Shown here in pieces: positions 6,782-15,841 of a stretch of 46,953 nucleotides of DNA. Position 1 is the stretch's first letter, and each line of letters opens with the position of its first letter. Under the pieces are notes generated by a model, which saw only the letters and a program-made list of their open reading frames with translations, did not search any database and had not been told where the DNA came from. The translations under genes were made by a program, and so were the position numbers. The stretch comes from Spirosoma sp. (GTDB lineage: Bacteria > Bacteroidota > Bacteroidia > Cytophagales > Spirosomataceae). The stretch spans positions 1-46,953 of the forward strand of contig NZ_JAPLET010000011.1 of assembly GCF_026391055.1 (NCBI RefSeq), in the 5' to 3' direction.

Positions 6782-7123
6782 GTGAAGTGGTTTACGACGA
6801 TATTGTCTCTCTACCTGCTTGGTCTATCGATATGGCCTTGTGCGGATGAGGTGCAGCCTATTCCTAGGCAGGGCCATGCGACCGTGCTAGCAAAAGCTGA
6901 TCGGTCTTATCCTGGTTCGTCCCATGAACACCACGATCAATGTACCCCTTTTTGTAGCTGTTCGTGTTGTGCCGCCATCGTTACGCTCTTGCCACAGTTC
7001 AGCTATAAGCTGACTGCTTCCGTGGCGATAAAACCTGTAGTGGCCACTAGCTTCCGTTATACGTCTCCTCATTGGGCAGATACGCTCTCCGCCATCTGGC
7101 AACCTCCCAAGATTACCGTCTGA
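6782..7123 (+). CDS. Exported His/Cys-rich protein, DUF6660-like
   Basis: A 113-residue protein if translation starts at GTG 6782. It has a signal peptide (KWFTTILSLYLLGLSIWPCADE) and a Cys/His cluster: HEHHDQCTPFCSCSCC in the middle, followed by a hydrophobic stretch. This arrangement, a Pro-Cys-Ala-Asp after the signal followed by DxCxPFCxCxCC, resembles small Bacteroidota proteins (DUF6660) located before cation-efflux RND genes. They are thought to bind metal in the periplasm, but the role is unproven. The TTG at 6734 is in frame but lies upstream of the promoter box. The gene precedes the CzcA-TolC fusion by 100 bases. Confidence 0.65.
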   Translation: MKWFTTILSLYLLGLSIWPCADEVQPIPRQGHATVLAKADRSYPGSSHEHHDQCTPFCSCSCCAAIVTLLPQFSYKLTASVAIKPVVATSFRYTSPHWADTLSAIWQPPKITV

Positions 7124-7223
7124 ACACAACTGAGTTCATGACTAATCGTGCCCGCTTTTAATCAGCGTGTGCTGCTAGTTTATGAACAGCATTTTCTTGT
7201 TACTCACTTGTTCGGATCTGATC

Positions 7224-10200
7224 ATGCTGGATCGTATCATTCGCTTTTCCATTCAGAATAAACTCATTGTTGGGCTTTTTACGCTCGCGCTGGTTATTTG
7301 GGGTAGCTATTCGCTAACCCGCCTGCCCATAGACGCCCTGCCCGACATCACAAACAACCAGGTACAGGTCATTACCCAAAGCCCGGCCCTGTCAGCCCTG
7401 GATGTTGAGCGGCTTATTAGTTTCCCTATCGAGCAAACGATGGCCACCTTACCCGATTTGATCGAGGTACGGTCTATTTCCCGCTTCGGCCTATCGGTCG
7501 TTACCATTGTCCTCAACGATGGCGTTGATATATACCTGGCCCGTCAACAGGTCTTTGAGCGGCTACAACAGGCCCGTTCCCAGATTCCTGACGATGCCGG
7601 TACGCCCGAGTTGTCCCCGATGACCACGGGTTTGGGAGAAATCTATCAATACGTGTTACGGGCTAAACCCGGCTACGAAAAACGCTACCCGGCCATGGAA
7701 TTACGATCCATCCAGGACTGGATCGTCAGGCGGCAATTACTGGGTACCAAGGGAGTCGCTGATGTCAGTAGTTTTGGTGGCTTTCTCAAGCAGTATGAAG
7801 TCGCCGTCGATCCCCAGCGTCTTCGTGCATCGGGGGTAACGATGGATGAACTTTTTACTGCCCTTCAGCGCAACAACCAGAATGCGGGGGGGGCCTACAT
7901 TGACCGTCGGCCGAATGCCTATTTTATCCGGTCTGAAGGGTTGATCGGTACACTCCAGGATATTGGTAAGATTGTCGTTCACCGGACGCCCGGTGGTATT
8001 CCGGTCCTGGTTCGGGACGTAGCTCAGGTTCAGCTTGGTTCCGCCGTTCGGTATGGAGCTATGACCCGCAACGGAGAAGGGGAAGTCGTAGGCGCTATCG
8101 TGATGATGCTCAAGGGGGCTAATTCCTCCCAGGTAATTGGCAACGTCAAGGAGCGGATTGAGCAAATTAAGAAATCCTTGCCAGAAGGGGTTGAAATTCA
8201 TGCCTTCCTTGACCGAACGAAGCTTGTCAACCGCGCCATTGGCACCGTGGAGAAGAACCTGATGGAAGGGGCACTCATTGTCATTTTTGTGCTGGTGCTC
8301 CTGCTAGGCAACTGGCGGGCGGGATTAGTTGTGGCTTCGGTGATTCCGCTCGCCATGCTCTTTGCCGTGTCGCTGATGAATCTGTTTGGTGTGTCAGGAA
8401 ATCTGATGAGCTTGGGGGCAATTGATTTCGGTCTAATTGTGGACGGAGCGGTCATTATCGTCGAGGCAACCCTGCATCATATCGCCCTGAAAAACTATCG
8501 GCACCATTTATCCCAGGACCAAATGGATGAAGAGGTCTTTGAATCGGCCAGCCGAATTCGTTCGTCAGCGGCTTTTGGGGAGATCATCATTCTGATCGTC
8601 TATCTGCCGATCCTGGCGCTGGTTGGTATTGAAGGCAAGATGTTTCGGCCAATGGCGCAGACCGTGGCCTTCGCGATACTGGGAGCCTTCATTCTCTCCC
8701 TGACCTATGTACCCATGGCTTCAGCCCTCTTGCTCAGCAAGAAGCCAGTGCGCGAAGGAAGTAAGACGATTTCCGATCGGATTATGCACTTCTTTCACCG
8801 GGGCTACGATCCGGCCATTCGCTGGACGCTGGATCACAAAGGGCTAGTGGTTGGCTTATCGCTCGCTTTACTGGCGGGGGCACTGTTTATCTTTAGCCAG
8901 TTAGGCGGGGAATTCATCCCCCAATTAGATGAGGGGGATTTCGCCGTCGAAACCCGGGTCATGACTGGCTCTTCGCTTTCTCAGTCTAGTGATGCCTCCC
9001 TTCAGGCAGGGCGGATACTAAAAGAAAATTTTCCGGAAGTAATCGAAACCATTGGCAAAACGGGCGCGGGAGAGATTCCGACCGATCCAATGCCCATTGA
9101 AGCCACTGATCTGATGGTGATTCTAAAAGACCGGAAAGACTGGACCTCAGCCAGTAGCCGGGAAGAACTAGCCGAAAAGATGCAGGAAAAACTCAACCAG
9201 ATACCCGGCGTTAGTTACGGCTTTCTACAACCCATCCAGATGCGCTTTAGTGAGTTAATCTCAGGCGTGAAGCAGGATATCGCCGTGAAATTATACGGGG
9301 AAGATCTCGGCGTGTTAGCCGATTACGCAGCCCGCATTGGGCGGGTTGTTAGTACCGTACCCGGGGCTGAAGATCTCTATGTCGAACAAGTGTCAGGCTT
9401 GCCGCAGATTGTGGTCAAGTTTGATCGGGATGCACTGGCCCGCTTTGGGTTATCCATTGAGGAGGCCAATCGGTATCTAGAAGCGGCCTTCGCGGGCTCG
9501 TCGGCAGGATTAGTCTACGAAGGCGAGCGACGGTATGATCTGGTCATTCGCTTGCAGCAGCAGAGCCGTCAGCGGCTAGAAGACGTTCAGAATTTGCTGG
9601 TAACGACGGTTGACGGTCAGAATGTCCCCTTGAGCCAAATCGCTGATGTATCGTTTCAAAACAGCATCAACCAAATTCAGCGGGAAGATGCGAAACGGCG
9701 GATTATTGTGGCCTTCAACGTGCGGGGGCGTGATATAGAAAGCGTGGTGAATGAATTACGTAGTAAGTTAGATACGCAGATTAAATTGCCGGTTGGGTAT
9801 TACCTCACCTACGGCGGACAGTTTCAAAACCTTCAGGAAGCCAAAGACCGACTGAGTATCGCCGTACCGGTCGCGCTGGGTCTGATTTTTCTGCTCTTAT
9901 TTTTTACGTTCGGTTCGATTCGGCAGAGTTTGCTGATTTTCTCAGCCATTCCGCTTTCCGCTATTGGCGGTATTTTCGCGCTCTGGCTTCGCGATATGCC
10001 GTTTAGTATCTCGGCTGGTGTTGGCTTTATTGCGCTGTTTGGGGTAGCAGTGCTCAACGGCATCGTGTTGATCGGTGAATTTAATCACCTTACAGCCGAA
10101 ACGAATTTGAGTCTTCGGGACCGTATTCTCCAGGGGACAGCAACCCGGCTGCGTCCGGTCATGATGACCGCCCTGGTGGCCTCCCTGGGTTTTCTACCGA

Positions 10201-11654
10201 TGGCCCTAGCAACAACAGCCGGAGCCGAAGTGCAACGGCCCTTAGCTACGGTAGTCATAGGGGGACTGGTCTCCGCTACATTGTTAACCTTACTCGTTCT
10301 TCCCTGCCTGTACTGGTGGGAACAGACCCTGTGGGGGGCGAGCTCCCAAGATAAGAAAAAGAAGGCCTTAACGCCCTCCATCTCAGGTAAGGTAGCCAGT
10401 TGGCTATTAATTGGGTTACTAGGCTTAGGTTTGGTCTTACCGGCTCAGGCTCAGGTACCCCAATTAAGCACGCAAGCAGGCGGGGCGCTGTCACTGGATG
10501 CGGCTTTGCAGCAAGCCTCCTCTAACAATGGAATAGCCCGGATCAATGCGTTGGTTATCAGTCAGCAACAGACGGGACGTCGGGCAGCCCGGGACATTGG
10601 GACGACTAACTTTTCCTGGATGGGCGGACAGTATAATGGCCCAAACTTCGACAATAATGTTGCCGTTTCGCAAAACCTACCGAATCCAAAACTGATTCGG
10701 CAGTTGGGTCGGCTGGCCGATGCCAACGTGGCGGGGAGCCAGGGACAGGCGCGCATCAGCCAGAACGGACTACGAGCCCAGGTAAAAGCCGCTTACTACG
10801 ACCTATTATACCTGGTCGAACGGCGTCGGCTACTCAGGAGTCAGGACAGTCTGTTGGTGGCTTTCCGCTCAGCGACGGAACTGCGGCTCAAAACCGGCGA
10901 AGGAACCGCCGTTGAGGTGGCCACGGCAACCAATCAGTTGGGCGAATTGCGTAATTCGCTGGCCCAGACGGAAGCGGATCGACAAATTGTGATCAGTCGG
11001 CTGCAAACCCTGCTGAACAGCAACCAACCCATTACTTTATCGGATAGTACCCTGACGCGCCGGGCACTACCCGTCGTCACGGACTCCGCAACGTTGGCTC
11101 AGACGCCTGAACTGGCCTATTTACGCCAGCAAATCGAGGTAGCCTCCCGGCAAACGGACGTGGAACAGGCTCGGCTATTGCCCAGCTTTACCGTGGGTTA
11201 TTTTAATCAGTCGCTCATCGGTACGTATACTGTTAACAACCAAGAAGTGACGTATGGGGGCGGCAAGCGGTTCCAGGGAGTGACCGCAGGCGTAGCCGTT
11301 CCGCTGTTTACCAAACCCCAGCGCGCCCGCATTGAAGTGGCCCGGCTCGGTCAACAAGTAAGCGAAGCCACGCTGGCCCTCTCGCAGCGCAATTTGCAGG
11401 GTGAGCTAACCACGACCATTCAGGAAATCCGCAAGTTGCAAAGCAGTCTGACCTATTACGAGCAAACCGGTTTGCCAACTGCCCGGCTGCTGGCGGACAA
11501 AGCGGGCGTAGCCTTTCGGGCTGGTGAGATTGCCTATCTCCAGTACTCGCTGGCTCTTTCGCAGGCGTACCAGACCCGCGCTAGCTACGTCGATGTGCTG
11601 GCTCAGTACAATCAATCCATCATTCGTCTGGAGCAAATTCTGGGCTTACCCTAA
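7224..11654 (+). CDS. CzcA-type RND cation efflux pump fused to a TolC-family outer-membrane domain
   Basis: A 1476-residue fusion. Residues 1 to about 1040 form a heavy-metal-efflux RND pump: start MLDRIIRFSIQNK, TM4 GAIDFGLIVDGAVIIVEA with the proton-relay Asp, periplasmic domains with RFSELISGVKQDIAVKL, and TM12 TLLTLLVLPCLYWWE. The FSELISGVKQD segment is like CzcA/CnrA, so Zn, Co, Cd or Ni are likely substrates. After a Lys-rich linker comes another hydrophobic stretch (KVASWLLIGLLGLGLVLPAQA) and a TolC-like helical domain (about 1090-1476) that ends in YNQSIIRLEQILGLP. The start 7224 is favoured over 7182 by family alignment. The adaptor gene follows after 9 bases. Confidence 0.93.
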   Translation: MLDRIIRFSIQNKLIVGLFTLALVIWGSYSLTRLPIDALPDITNNQVQVITQSPALSALDVERLISFPIEQTMATLPDLIEVRSISRFGLSVVTIVLNDGVDIYLARQQVFERLQQARSQIPDDAGTPELSPMTTGLGEIYQYVLRAKPGYEKRYPAMELRSIQDWIVRRQLLGTKGVADVSSFGGFLKQYEVAVDPQRLRASGVTMDELFTALQRNNQNAGGAYIDRRPNAYFIRSEGLIGTLQDIGKIVVHRTPGGIPVLVRDVAQVQLGSAVRYGAMTRNGEGEVVGAIVMMLKGANSSQVIGNVKERIEQIKKSLPEGVEIHAFLDRTKLVNRAIGTVEKNLMEGALIVIFVLVLLLGNWRAGLVVASVIPLAMLFAVSLMNLFGVSGNLMSLGAIDFGLIVDGAVIIVEATLHHIALKNYRHHLSQDQMDEEVFESASRIRSSAAFGEIIILIVYLPILALVGIEGKMFRPMAQTVAFAILGAFILSLTYVPMASALLLSKKPVREGSKTISDRIMHFFHRGYDPAIRWTLDHKGLVVGLSLALLAGALFIFSQLGGEFIPQLDEGDFAVETRVMTGSSLSQSSDASLQAGRILKENFPEVIETIGKTGAGEIPTDPMPIEATDLMVILKDRKDWTSASSREELAEKMQEKLNQIPGVSYGFLQPIQMRFSELISGVKQDIAVKLYGEDLGVLADYAARIGRVVSTVPGAEDLYVEQVSGLPQIVVKFDRDALARFGLSIEEANRYLEAAFAGSSAGLVYEGERRYDLVIRLQQQSRQRLEDVQNLLVTTVDGQNVPLSQIADVSFQNSINQIQREDAKRRIIVAFNVRGRDIESVVNELRSKLDTQIKLPVGYYLTYGGQFQNLQEAKDRLSIAVPVALGLIFLLLFFTFGSIRQSLLIFSAIPLSAIGGIFALWLRDMPFSISAGVGFIALFGVAVLNGIVLIGEFNHLTAETNLSLRDRILQGTATRLRPVMMTALVASLGFLPMALATTAGAEVQRPLATVVIGGLVSATLLTLLVLPCLYWWEQTLWGASSQDKKKKALTPSISGKVASWLLIGLLGLGLVLPAQAQVPQLSTQAGGALSLDAALQQASSNNGIARINALVISQQQTGRRAARDIGTTNFSWMGGQYNGPNFDNNVAVSQNLPNPKLIRQLGRLADANVAGSQGQARISQNGLRAQVKAAYYDLLYLVERRRLLRSQDSLLVAFRSATELRLKTGEGTAVEVATATNQLGELRNSLAQTEADRQIVISRLQTLLNSNQPITLSDSTLTRRALPVVTDSATLAQTPELAYLRQQIEVASRQTDVEQARLLPSFTVGYFNQSLIGTYTVNNQEVTYGGGKRFQGVTAGVAVPLFTKPQRARIEVARLGQQVSEATLALSQRNLQGELTTTIQEIRKLQSSLTYYEQTGLPTARLLADKAGVAFRAGEIAYLQYSLALSQAYQTRASYVDVLAQYNQSIIRLEQILGLP

Positions 11655-11663
11655 TATCGTATC

Positions 11664-12950
11664 ATGAAACGAATCCTTTTGAGTGTCGGTCTTTTGTGGC
11701 TGACGATTGCCTGTCGTGAATCCACGGAAAAAGAAACGACCAGTGAAGCGGAAACGAAACCCGCTGCCAAACAAGCTGGCCACGAGGAAGGGCCTGCTGA
11801 CGTTGTAGAACTCTCCACCGATCAACTACGCATCGGGGCGATTGGCTTAGGCAGCGTCGAGTATCGTAATTTGGGTCAGTTGCTTCAGCTAAACGGTCGG
11901 TTGGCCGTGCCTGCTCAGAGCCAGGTGGCTATTACCGCGCTGCAAGGTGGTTTCGTGCGGAGCTTGCCCCTCTTACCCGGTCAGCCGGTGCGGAAGGGCC
12001 AGCTAATTGCCCGCATTGAAAACCCGGATTTGGTGGCCATCCAGCAGGAGTACGCCGAGAATCATAGCCGCCTAACGTATCTGGATGCGGAATATGCCCG
12101 GCAGAAAGAATTGAGCGAGCAAAACGTGAGTGCCTTGAAAGTGTTTCAGCAAACATCCGCCGAGCGCAACCAAATCCGTTCCCGGCTGGGTGGCCTGGCG
12201 CATCGGCTTAAATTGGTTGGCTTGTCTCCACAGGCTGCTCTGGGTGGTAAATTCAGTTCGTACTATGCCGTAACCGCCCCCCTGGATGGGGTGATCACCG
12301 AGGTCGCTGTGACCGTCGGCCAATACGTTCAACCCGCCGATATGATGGCACGACTGACGAGTAGTCAGGGCTTATACGCTGAATTGACCGTGTTCGAAAA
12401 GGACCTGCCCCAGATTCGGGAGGGCCAACGGGTGAGCCTGCGGCTTAACAACGAGCCCAGTAAAGAGCGGTCGGGTCGAATCACGTTTATTAACCGGTCT
12501 ATTGAGGCCGACCGCTCGGTGCGGGTGGTAGCAAGGCTCGATCAGCCGGATACCCGATTAGCGCCCAATACGTTTCTAAAGGCTAGCCTGGATGTAGGCG
12601 ATAGCCGGGTAACGGCGCTGCCCGAAAAAGCCATCGTATCCGCCGAGGGCAAGGATTATATCTTTATTGTGACGGATGAAAAAGCCCCTGAAGAACACGA
12701 GCATGAAGAAGGGGAGGCTAACCACTCGGCAAAGGAAGAGCACGATCACAAAGCCGGTGAAACCGAACAGCATGGCACTGCTTTCAAGCAAATCCCCGTA
12801 CGCCGTGGGGTGACGGAAGGCGGCTACTCACAGGTCACCCTCCCGGCTTCGCTCGACCTTAAAAAGGCTAAGGTGGTTATCAATGGCGCTTATGCGGTGC
12901 TCTCGCAGCTTCAGGCGGCAGGTGGTGAAGAAGAAGGGCATGCTCACTAA
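11664..12950 (+). CDS. RND periplasmic adaptor, CzcB/CusB-like lipoprotein
   Basis: A 428-residue membrane-fusion protein. It begins with a lipoprotein signal (LLWLTIAC, Cys17), then a biotin-lipoyl half, a coiled coil (QQEYAENHSRLTYLDAEYARQKE), the second half, and a β-barrel (AELTVFEKDLPQIREGQRV). Near residues 345-375 there is a His/Glu-rich insertion (EEHEHEEGEANHSAKEEHDH), and the protein ends GHAH, likely Zn/Co/Ni-binding. It joins the CzcA-TolC pump to complete the tripartite exporter. The 9-base gap indicates cotranscription. Confidence 0.92.
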   Translation: MKRILLSVGLLWLTIACRESTEKETTSEAETKPAAKQAGHEEGPADVVELSTDQLRIGAIGLGSVEYRNLGQLLQLNGRLAVPAQSQVAITALQGGFVRSLPLLPGQPVRKGQLIARIENPDLVAIQQEYAENHSRLTYLDAEYARQKELSEQNVSALKVFQQTSAERNQIRSRLGGLAHRLKLVGLSPQAALGGKFSSYYAVTAPLDGVITEVAVTVGQYVQPADMMARLTSSQGLYAELTVFEKDLPQIREGQRVSLRLNNEPSKERSGRITFINRSIEADRSVRVVARLDQPDTRLAPNTFLKASLDVGDSRVTALPEKAIVSAEGKDYIFIVTDEKAPEEHEHEEGEANHSAKEEHDHKAGETEQHGTAFKQIPVRRGVTEGGYSQVTLPASLDLKKAKVVINGAYAVLSQLQAAGGEEEGHAH

Positions 12951-12960
12951 CTCAAAATCA

Positions 12961-13308
12961 ATGGAATCTCTATTGTTAACACCCGAGAATAACGCCCTGC
13001 ATCTTCGTGCCCGCGATGGCATTTCGTCCGTGCAAATTAATTACCTAGTCCTGGAAACGGGTCAGCCCTTTAGCCACTATCCAACCTTGGTAATGACAGT
13101 TATTGACGAGGATAATCTGGTGTTATGGAGCAACAGGTTACAGACCTTTTATCAATCCCAAAACGCTACCGAAGCTCGGATCGAGCAGTCGTTTGCGATT
13201 TGGGATCAGCTGACTATAACGCTATCGGATACTAGCCAACAACCCGACCGTCCTGATTATCTCATTCGACTCTATTATACCCTCAATACCGAGAGTATAC
13301 CTCAATAA
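12961..13308 (+). CDS. Hypothetical protein, 115 residues
   Basis: A soluble protein of 115 residues with no signal peptide or membrane segment. It starts MESLLLTPENNALHLRARD and is rich in β-forming residues (SVQINYLVLETGQPF, LVMTVIDEDNLVLWSN). I do not recognise the family. It begins 10 bases after the czcB stop and ends 17 bases before the ZIP gene, so it is probably in the same operon. An in-frame ATG at 12940 inside the end of czcB is an alternative start. A link to cation export is inferred from position only. Confidence 0.6.
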   Translation: MESLLLTPENNALHLRARDGISSVQINYLVLETGQPFSHYPTLVMTVIDEDNLVLWSNRLQTFYQSQNATEARIEQSFAIWDQLTITLSDTSQQPDRPDYLIRLYYTLNTESIPQ

Positions 13309-13325
13309 TTAGTAATCAACTCCTC

Positions 13326-14087
13326 ATGACCCCCCTTTTCCAACAGATTATTACGTATGCGCTGCTACCAACTCTGGCCCTGACAGGCGGTGGCCTATTA
13401 GCCTTGTCCGTTCGATTCGGGATGCAGGCGCGTTCAGCTATTCTGCATTTCGCAGCTGGAGTCGTTTTTTCGGTTGTTGCGGTCGAAATACTACCGGATG
13501 TCGTTCGGTTACATGATCCGTGGCTAACCGTCTTGGGTTTCAGTCTGGGAATTGGATTAATGTTACTGATTCGCAGGCTTACTGAATCGCCGAAAAAAGC
13601 GTCTTCTGAAGGTGAACCGCCCACAGGTACTCTATCAAATCAGCAAGGGGGCGTGTTTCCAGTAGCCTTTCTACTGGCTATTGGTGTAGATCTGTTTATT
13701 GACGGCCTGCTGCTGGGTATTGGCTTTGCGGCAGGTGCTAAAGAGGGAATTCTGTTGGCTCTGGCGCTGGGGGTTGAGGTACTGTCATTAGGACTGGCTA
13801 CGGCAACTTCACTCACCGATGAAGGGGTTTCTCGCGCCCGAATCATTCGTCTATTGCTGAGTTTATCGGCCTTGTTTTTTGCCAGTACTGTGGGGGGAGC
13901 CACGTTGCTGCACAATCTTCCCGAAACGGGGCTAGACATTGTCCTCTCATTTGGGCTGGCTGCACTATTATTTTTAGTCACAGAGGAATTGCTGGTTGAA
14001 GCCCATGAAGGGCCGGAAAAGCCGTGGCTGACGGCTACGTTCTTCGCTGGGTTCTTGTTGTTTTTAATTTTGGGTATGATCGCTTGA
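13326..14087 (+). CDS. ZIP-family metal transporter with divergent metal-site residues
   Basis: A 253-residue inner-membrane protein of about eight segments with the ZIP pattern: TM1-TM3 before a variable hydrophilic loop (SPKKASSEGEPPTG), then paired TM4/TM5. The usual TM4 HNxPEG signature reads DLFIDGLLLG and the TM5 HExPE region reads VEVLSLGLATA, so the histidines that bind Zn are replaced. The FAAGVVFSVVAVEILPD segment is typical of bacterial ZIPs. It may move a different ion or act as a regulatory or exchange protein. It is in line with the czc operon. Confidence 0.75.
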   Translation: MTPLFQQIITYALLPTLALTGGGLLALSVRFGMQARSAILHFAAGVVFSVVAVEILPDVVRLHDPWLTVLGFSLGIGLMLLIRRLTESPKKASSEGEPPTGTLSNQQGGVFPVAFLLAIGVDLFIDGLLLGIGFAAGAKEGILLALALGVEVLSLGLATATSLTDEGVSRARIIRLLLSLSALFFASTVGGATLLHNLPETGLDIVLSFGLAALLFLVTEELLVEAHEGPEKPWLTATFFAGFLLFLILGMIA

Positions 14088-14158
14088 CCGCCAGGTGTTA
14101 GCTATAGAACCAACAAGAGATATAAAGCAATAGCCTCCTGGTCCAATTACAGTATGTC

Positions 14159-14818
14159 ATGACGAAAAACAACAAACGCCACCGACTAGTCTTGAGCGCC
14201 TTTCACCGGTCGCTAATTGCCCTGGGCGTTGGTATCGCGGTTTGGCTGGTAACCAATGGATGGTTTAACTGGCAGACTCGCTTGCTACTTATATGTCTAG
14301 CCTACGCATTGACCATACTAGGCTTCGTCTGGTTCATCATTGGGTGGACGAACGCCCAACAAATGGCGCAACGGGAAGATAATAGTCGGGCTGTCATTTT
14401 TAGCTTTACCATTGGTGCCGCCTTGTTAAGCCTATTTGCTGTGATCGTGCTACTGGGCTCGATAAAAGGGTTATCTTCAGCCGAATCAGCCCGCCATGTT
14501 GTGTTGTCGGCTCTGACGGTAGGGAGTGCCTGGACGCTTATTCACAGCATTTTTACCCTGCATTACGCCCATCTGTATTTTTATGATGCTGATGACAGAC
14601 GCCAGGTAGGTGGTTTGACCTTTCCGGGTACAGCGTCACCTAATTACCTGGACTTCGCCTACTTTTCGTTTGTAGTCGGCATGACTTGTCAGGTTTCCGA
14701 TGTTTCAGTCACCTCCAGCCGGGTACGTCGAATCACACTGCTTCATGGAGTACTGTCATTTGCCTTTAATACAATCATCATTGCCTTCAGCATCAATGCG
14801 ATAGCCAGCCTGCTATAG
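14159..14818 (+). CDS. DUF1345 membrane protein
   Basis: A 219-residue protein with about five or six hydrophobic segments. The sequence [12 protein letters not shown], then [31 protein letters not shown], is diagnostic for DUF1345, a family of unknown function in bacterial inner membranes. It ends with a further membrane segment ([17 protein letters not shown]). The start ATG at 14159 follows the ZIP gene by 71 bases; gmhA starts 16 bases after it. Nothing in it shows a metal-binding motif, and a role in metal handling is not implied by sequence. Confidence 0.88.
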   Translation: MTKNNKRHRLVLSAFHRSLIALGVGIAVWLVTNGWFNWQTRLLLICLAYALTILGFVWFIIGWTNAQQMAQREDNSRAVIFSFTIGAALLSLFAVIVLLGSIKGLSSAESARHVVLSALTVGSAWTLIHSIFTLHYAHLYFYDADDRRQVGGLTFPGTASPNYLDFAYFSFVVGMTCQVSDVSVTSSRVRRITLLHGVLSFAFNTIIIAFSINAIASLL

Positions 14819-14834
14819 AAAATACGTAATCGGT

Positions 14835-15413
14835 ATGACTCATCAAGCCCTTATCCAGCAAGAACTTCAACAGGCCCAGTCGGTGCTGACTACGTTCATA
14901 GCTAATCCCGCTAACTTACTGGCTATTGAAGCGAGTGCGCACTTGATGGCCGATGCGCTGCGCACAGGCCATAAAATTATAGCCTGTGGAAACGGGGGCT
15001 CTCACTGTGATGCGATGCATTTTGCGGAGGAACTCTCCGGTCGATACCGGAATGACCGACCATCTCTGGCGGGTCTGGCTATTTCGGATACAAGTTACAT
15101 GACCTGTGTGAGTAATGATTATGGGTACGAATTTGTGTTTTCCCGCTTCATCGAAGGCTTGGGCCGTAATGGCGATGTGCTACTGGGCATTAGTACAAGC
15201 GGCAATTCGGCCAATGTGATTCGCGCTGTAGAAGCCGCCCGGACGCAGGGGATGGTAGTCGTTCTGCTGACGGGCAACGACGGGGGAAAGCTTGCCGGAC
15301 AAGCGGACGTGGAAATACGTGTTTCTCATGTAGGCTATGCGGACCGAATTCAGGAAATACACGGTAAAGTCATCCATATCCTGATTCAATTGATTGAAAC
15401 CTTAGTCAATTAA
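14835..15413 (+). CDS. gmhA: Phosphoheptose isomerase (sedoheptulose 7-phosphate isomerase)
   Basis: A 192-residue SIS-domain enzyme, the same length as E. coli GmhA. It converts sedoheptulose 7-phosphate to D-glycero-D-manno-heptose 7-phosphate for LPS heptose. Blocks seen are [20 protein letters not shown] (phosphosugar loop and active-site residues), [20 protein letters not shown] and [20 protein letters not shown]. The resemblance to gammaproteobacterial GmhA is strong by eye. No other heptose gene is nearby; its placement in a metal cluster is unusual. It starts 16 bases after the DUF1345 gene, so it may be cotranscribed with it. Confidence 0.93.
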   Translation: MTHQALIQQELQQAQSVLTTFIANPANLLAIEASAHLMADALRTGHKIIACGNGGSHCDAMHFAEELSGRYRNDRPSLAGLAISDTSYMTCVSNDYGYEFVFSRFIEGLGRNGDVLLGISTSGNSANVIRAVEAARTQGMVVVLLTGNDGGKLAGQADVEIRVSHVGYADRIQEIHGKVIHILIQLIETLVN

Positions 15414-15424
15414 GTGGGGTGTAA

Positions 15425-15458
15425 TCTTCGTAGTAGCTCGTTTGAGCACTTGCGAAGA
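15425..15458. repeat. Bulged hairpin after gmhA
   Basis: TCTTCG (15425-15430) pairs with CGAAGA (15453-15458), and inside it GCTC (15436-15439) pairs with GAGC (15444-15447) around GTTT. There is no T-run, so it is not a classical terminator; it may protect the mRNA end. Confidence 0.4.
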
Positions 15459-15572
15459 CTAACCCATGCAAGGATTGCCAGTTATAACAACGTGTCCTTA
15501 TAATCGACGATCAGATTCAGTCAATTAATGTTATTTTATTGGTCCGTTACCAAGATTAAACTACAGCCTATA

Positions 15573-15803
15573 ATGGTTCATACAATTCGTACGCTACAAG
15601 CTATTTTTGGCTTAGCTATTCTAGTCATTTTCTTGGGATGGTGTCTCTGGCGTTTAGCTGGTTGGACTGGCCTGATTAGCATTAAGCAAAAGAAGCATAA
15701 ACAAGTAAAAGAGCCCCTGAATGACTCGATTGCAAACCGTCAGAAAACAGCACCGATCAATATTTCCAAGAAAGCCTACTATAGTGCGAAGCGGAATAAG
15801 TGA
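15573..15803 (+). CDS. Small single-pass membrane protein
   Basis: A 76-residue protein from ATG 15573 with one hydrophobic segment (LQAIFGLAILVIFLGWCLW, about residues 8-26) and a basic, Lys-rich tail (KQKKHKQVKEP to YSAKRNK) that should face the cytoplasm. An in-frame ATG at 15528 would add 15 residues. I do not recognise a family. It lies just ahead of the NicO-like gene and the P-type ATPase (38 and 670 bases), which may suggest a small subunit, but this is inference. Confidence 0.45.
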   Translation: MVHTIRTLQAIFGLAILVIFLGWCLWRLAGWTGLISIKQKKHKQVKEPLNDSIANRQKTAPINISKKAYYSAKRNK

Positions 15804-15841
15804 GCTGTTGGTAGCTCGAAATTAACCGACCTTACTCAATA

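Noticed and set aside
14091..14140. CCAGG...CCTGG pair between the ZIP and DUF1345 genes
   Set aside because: Only 5 bp of stem with a very long loop and no T-run, so not a credible terminator.
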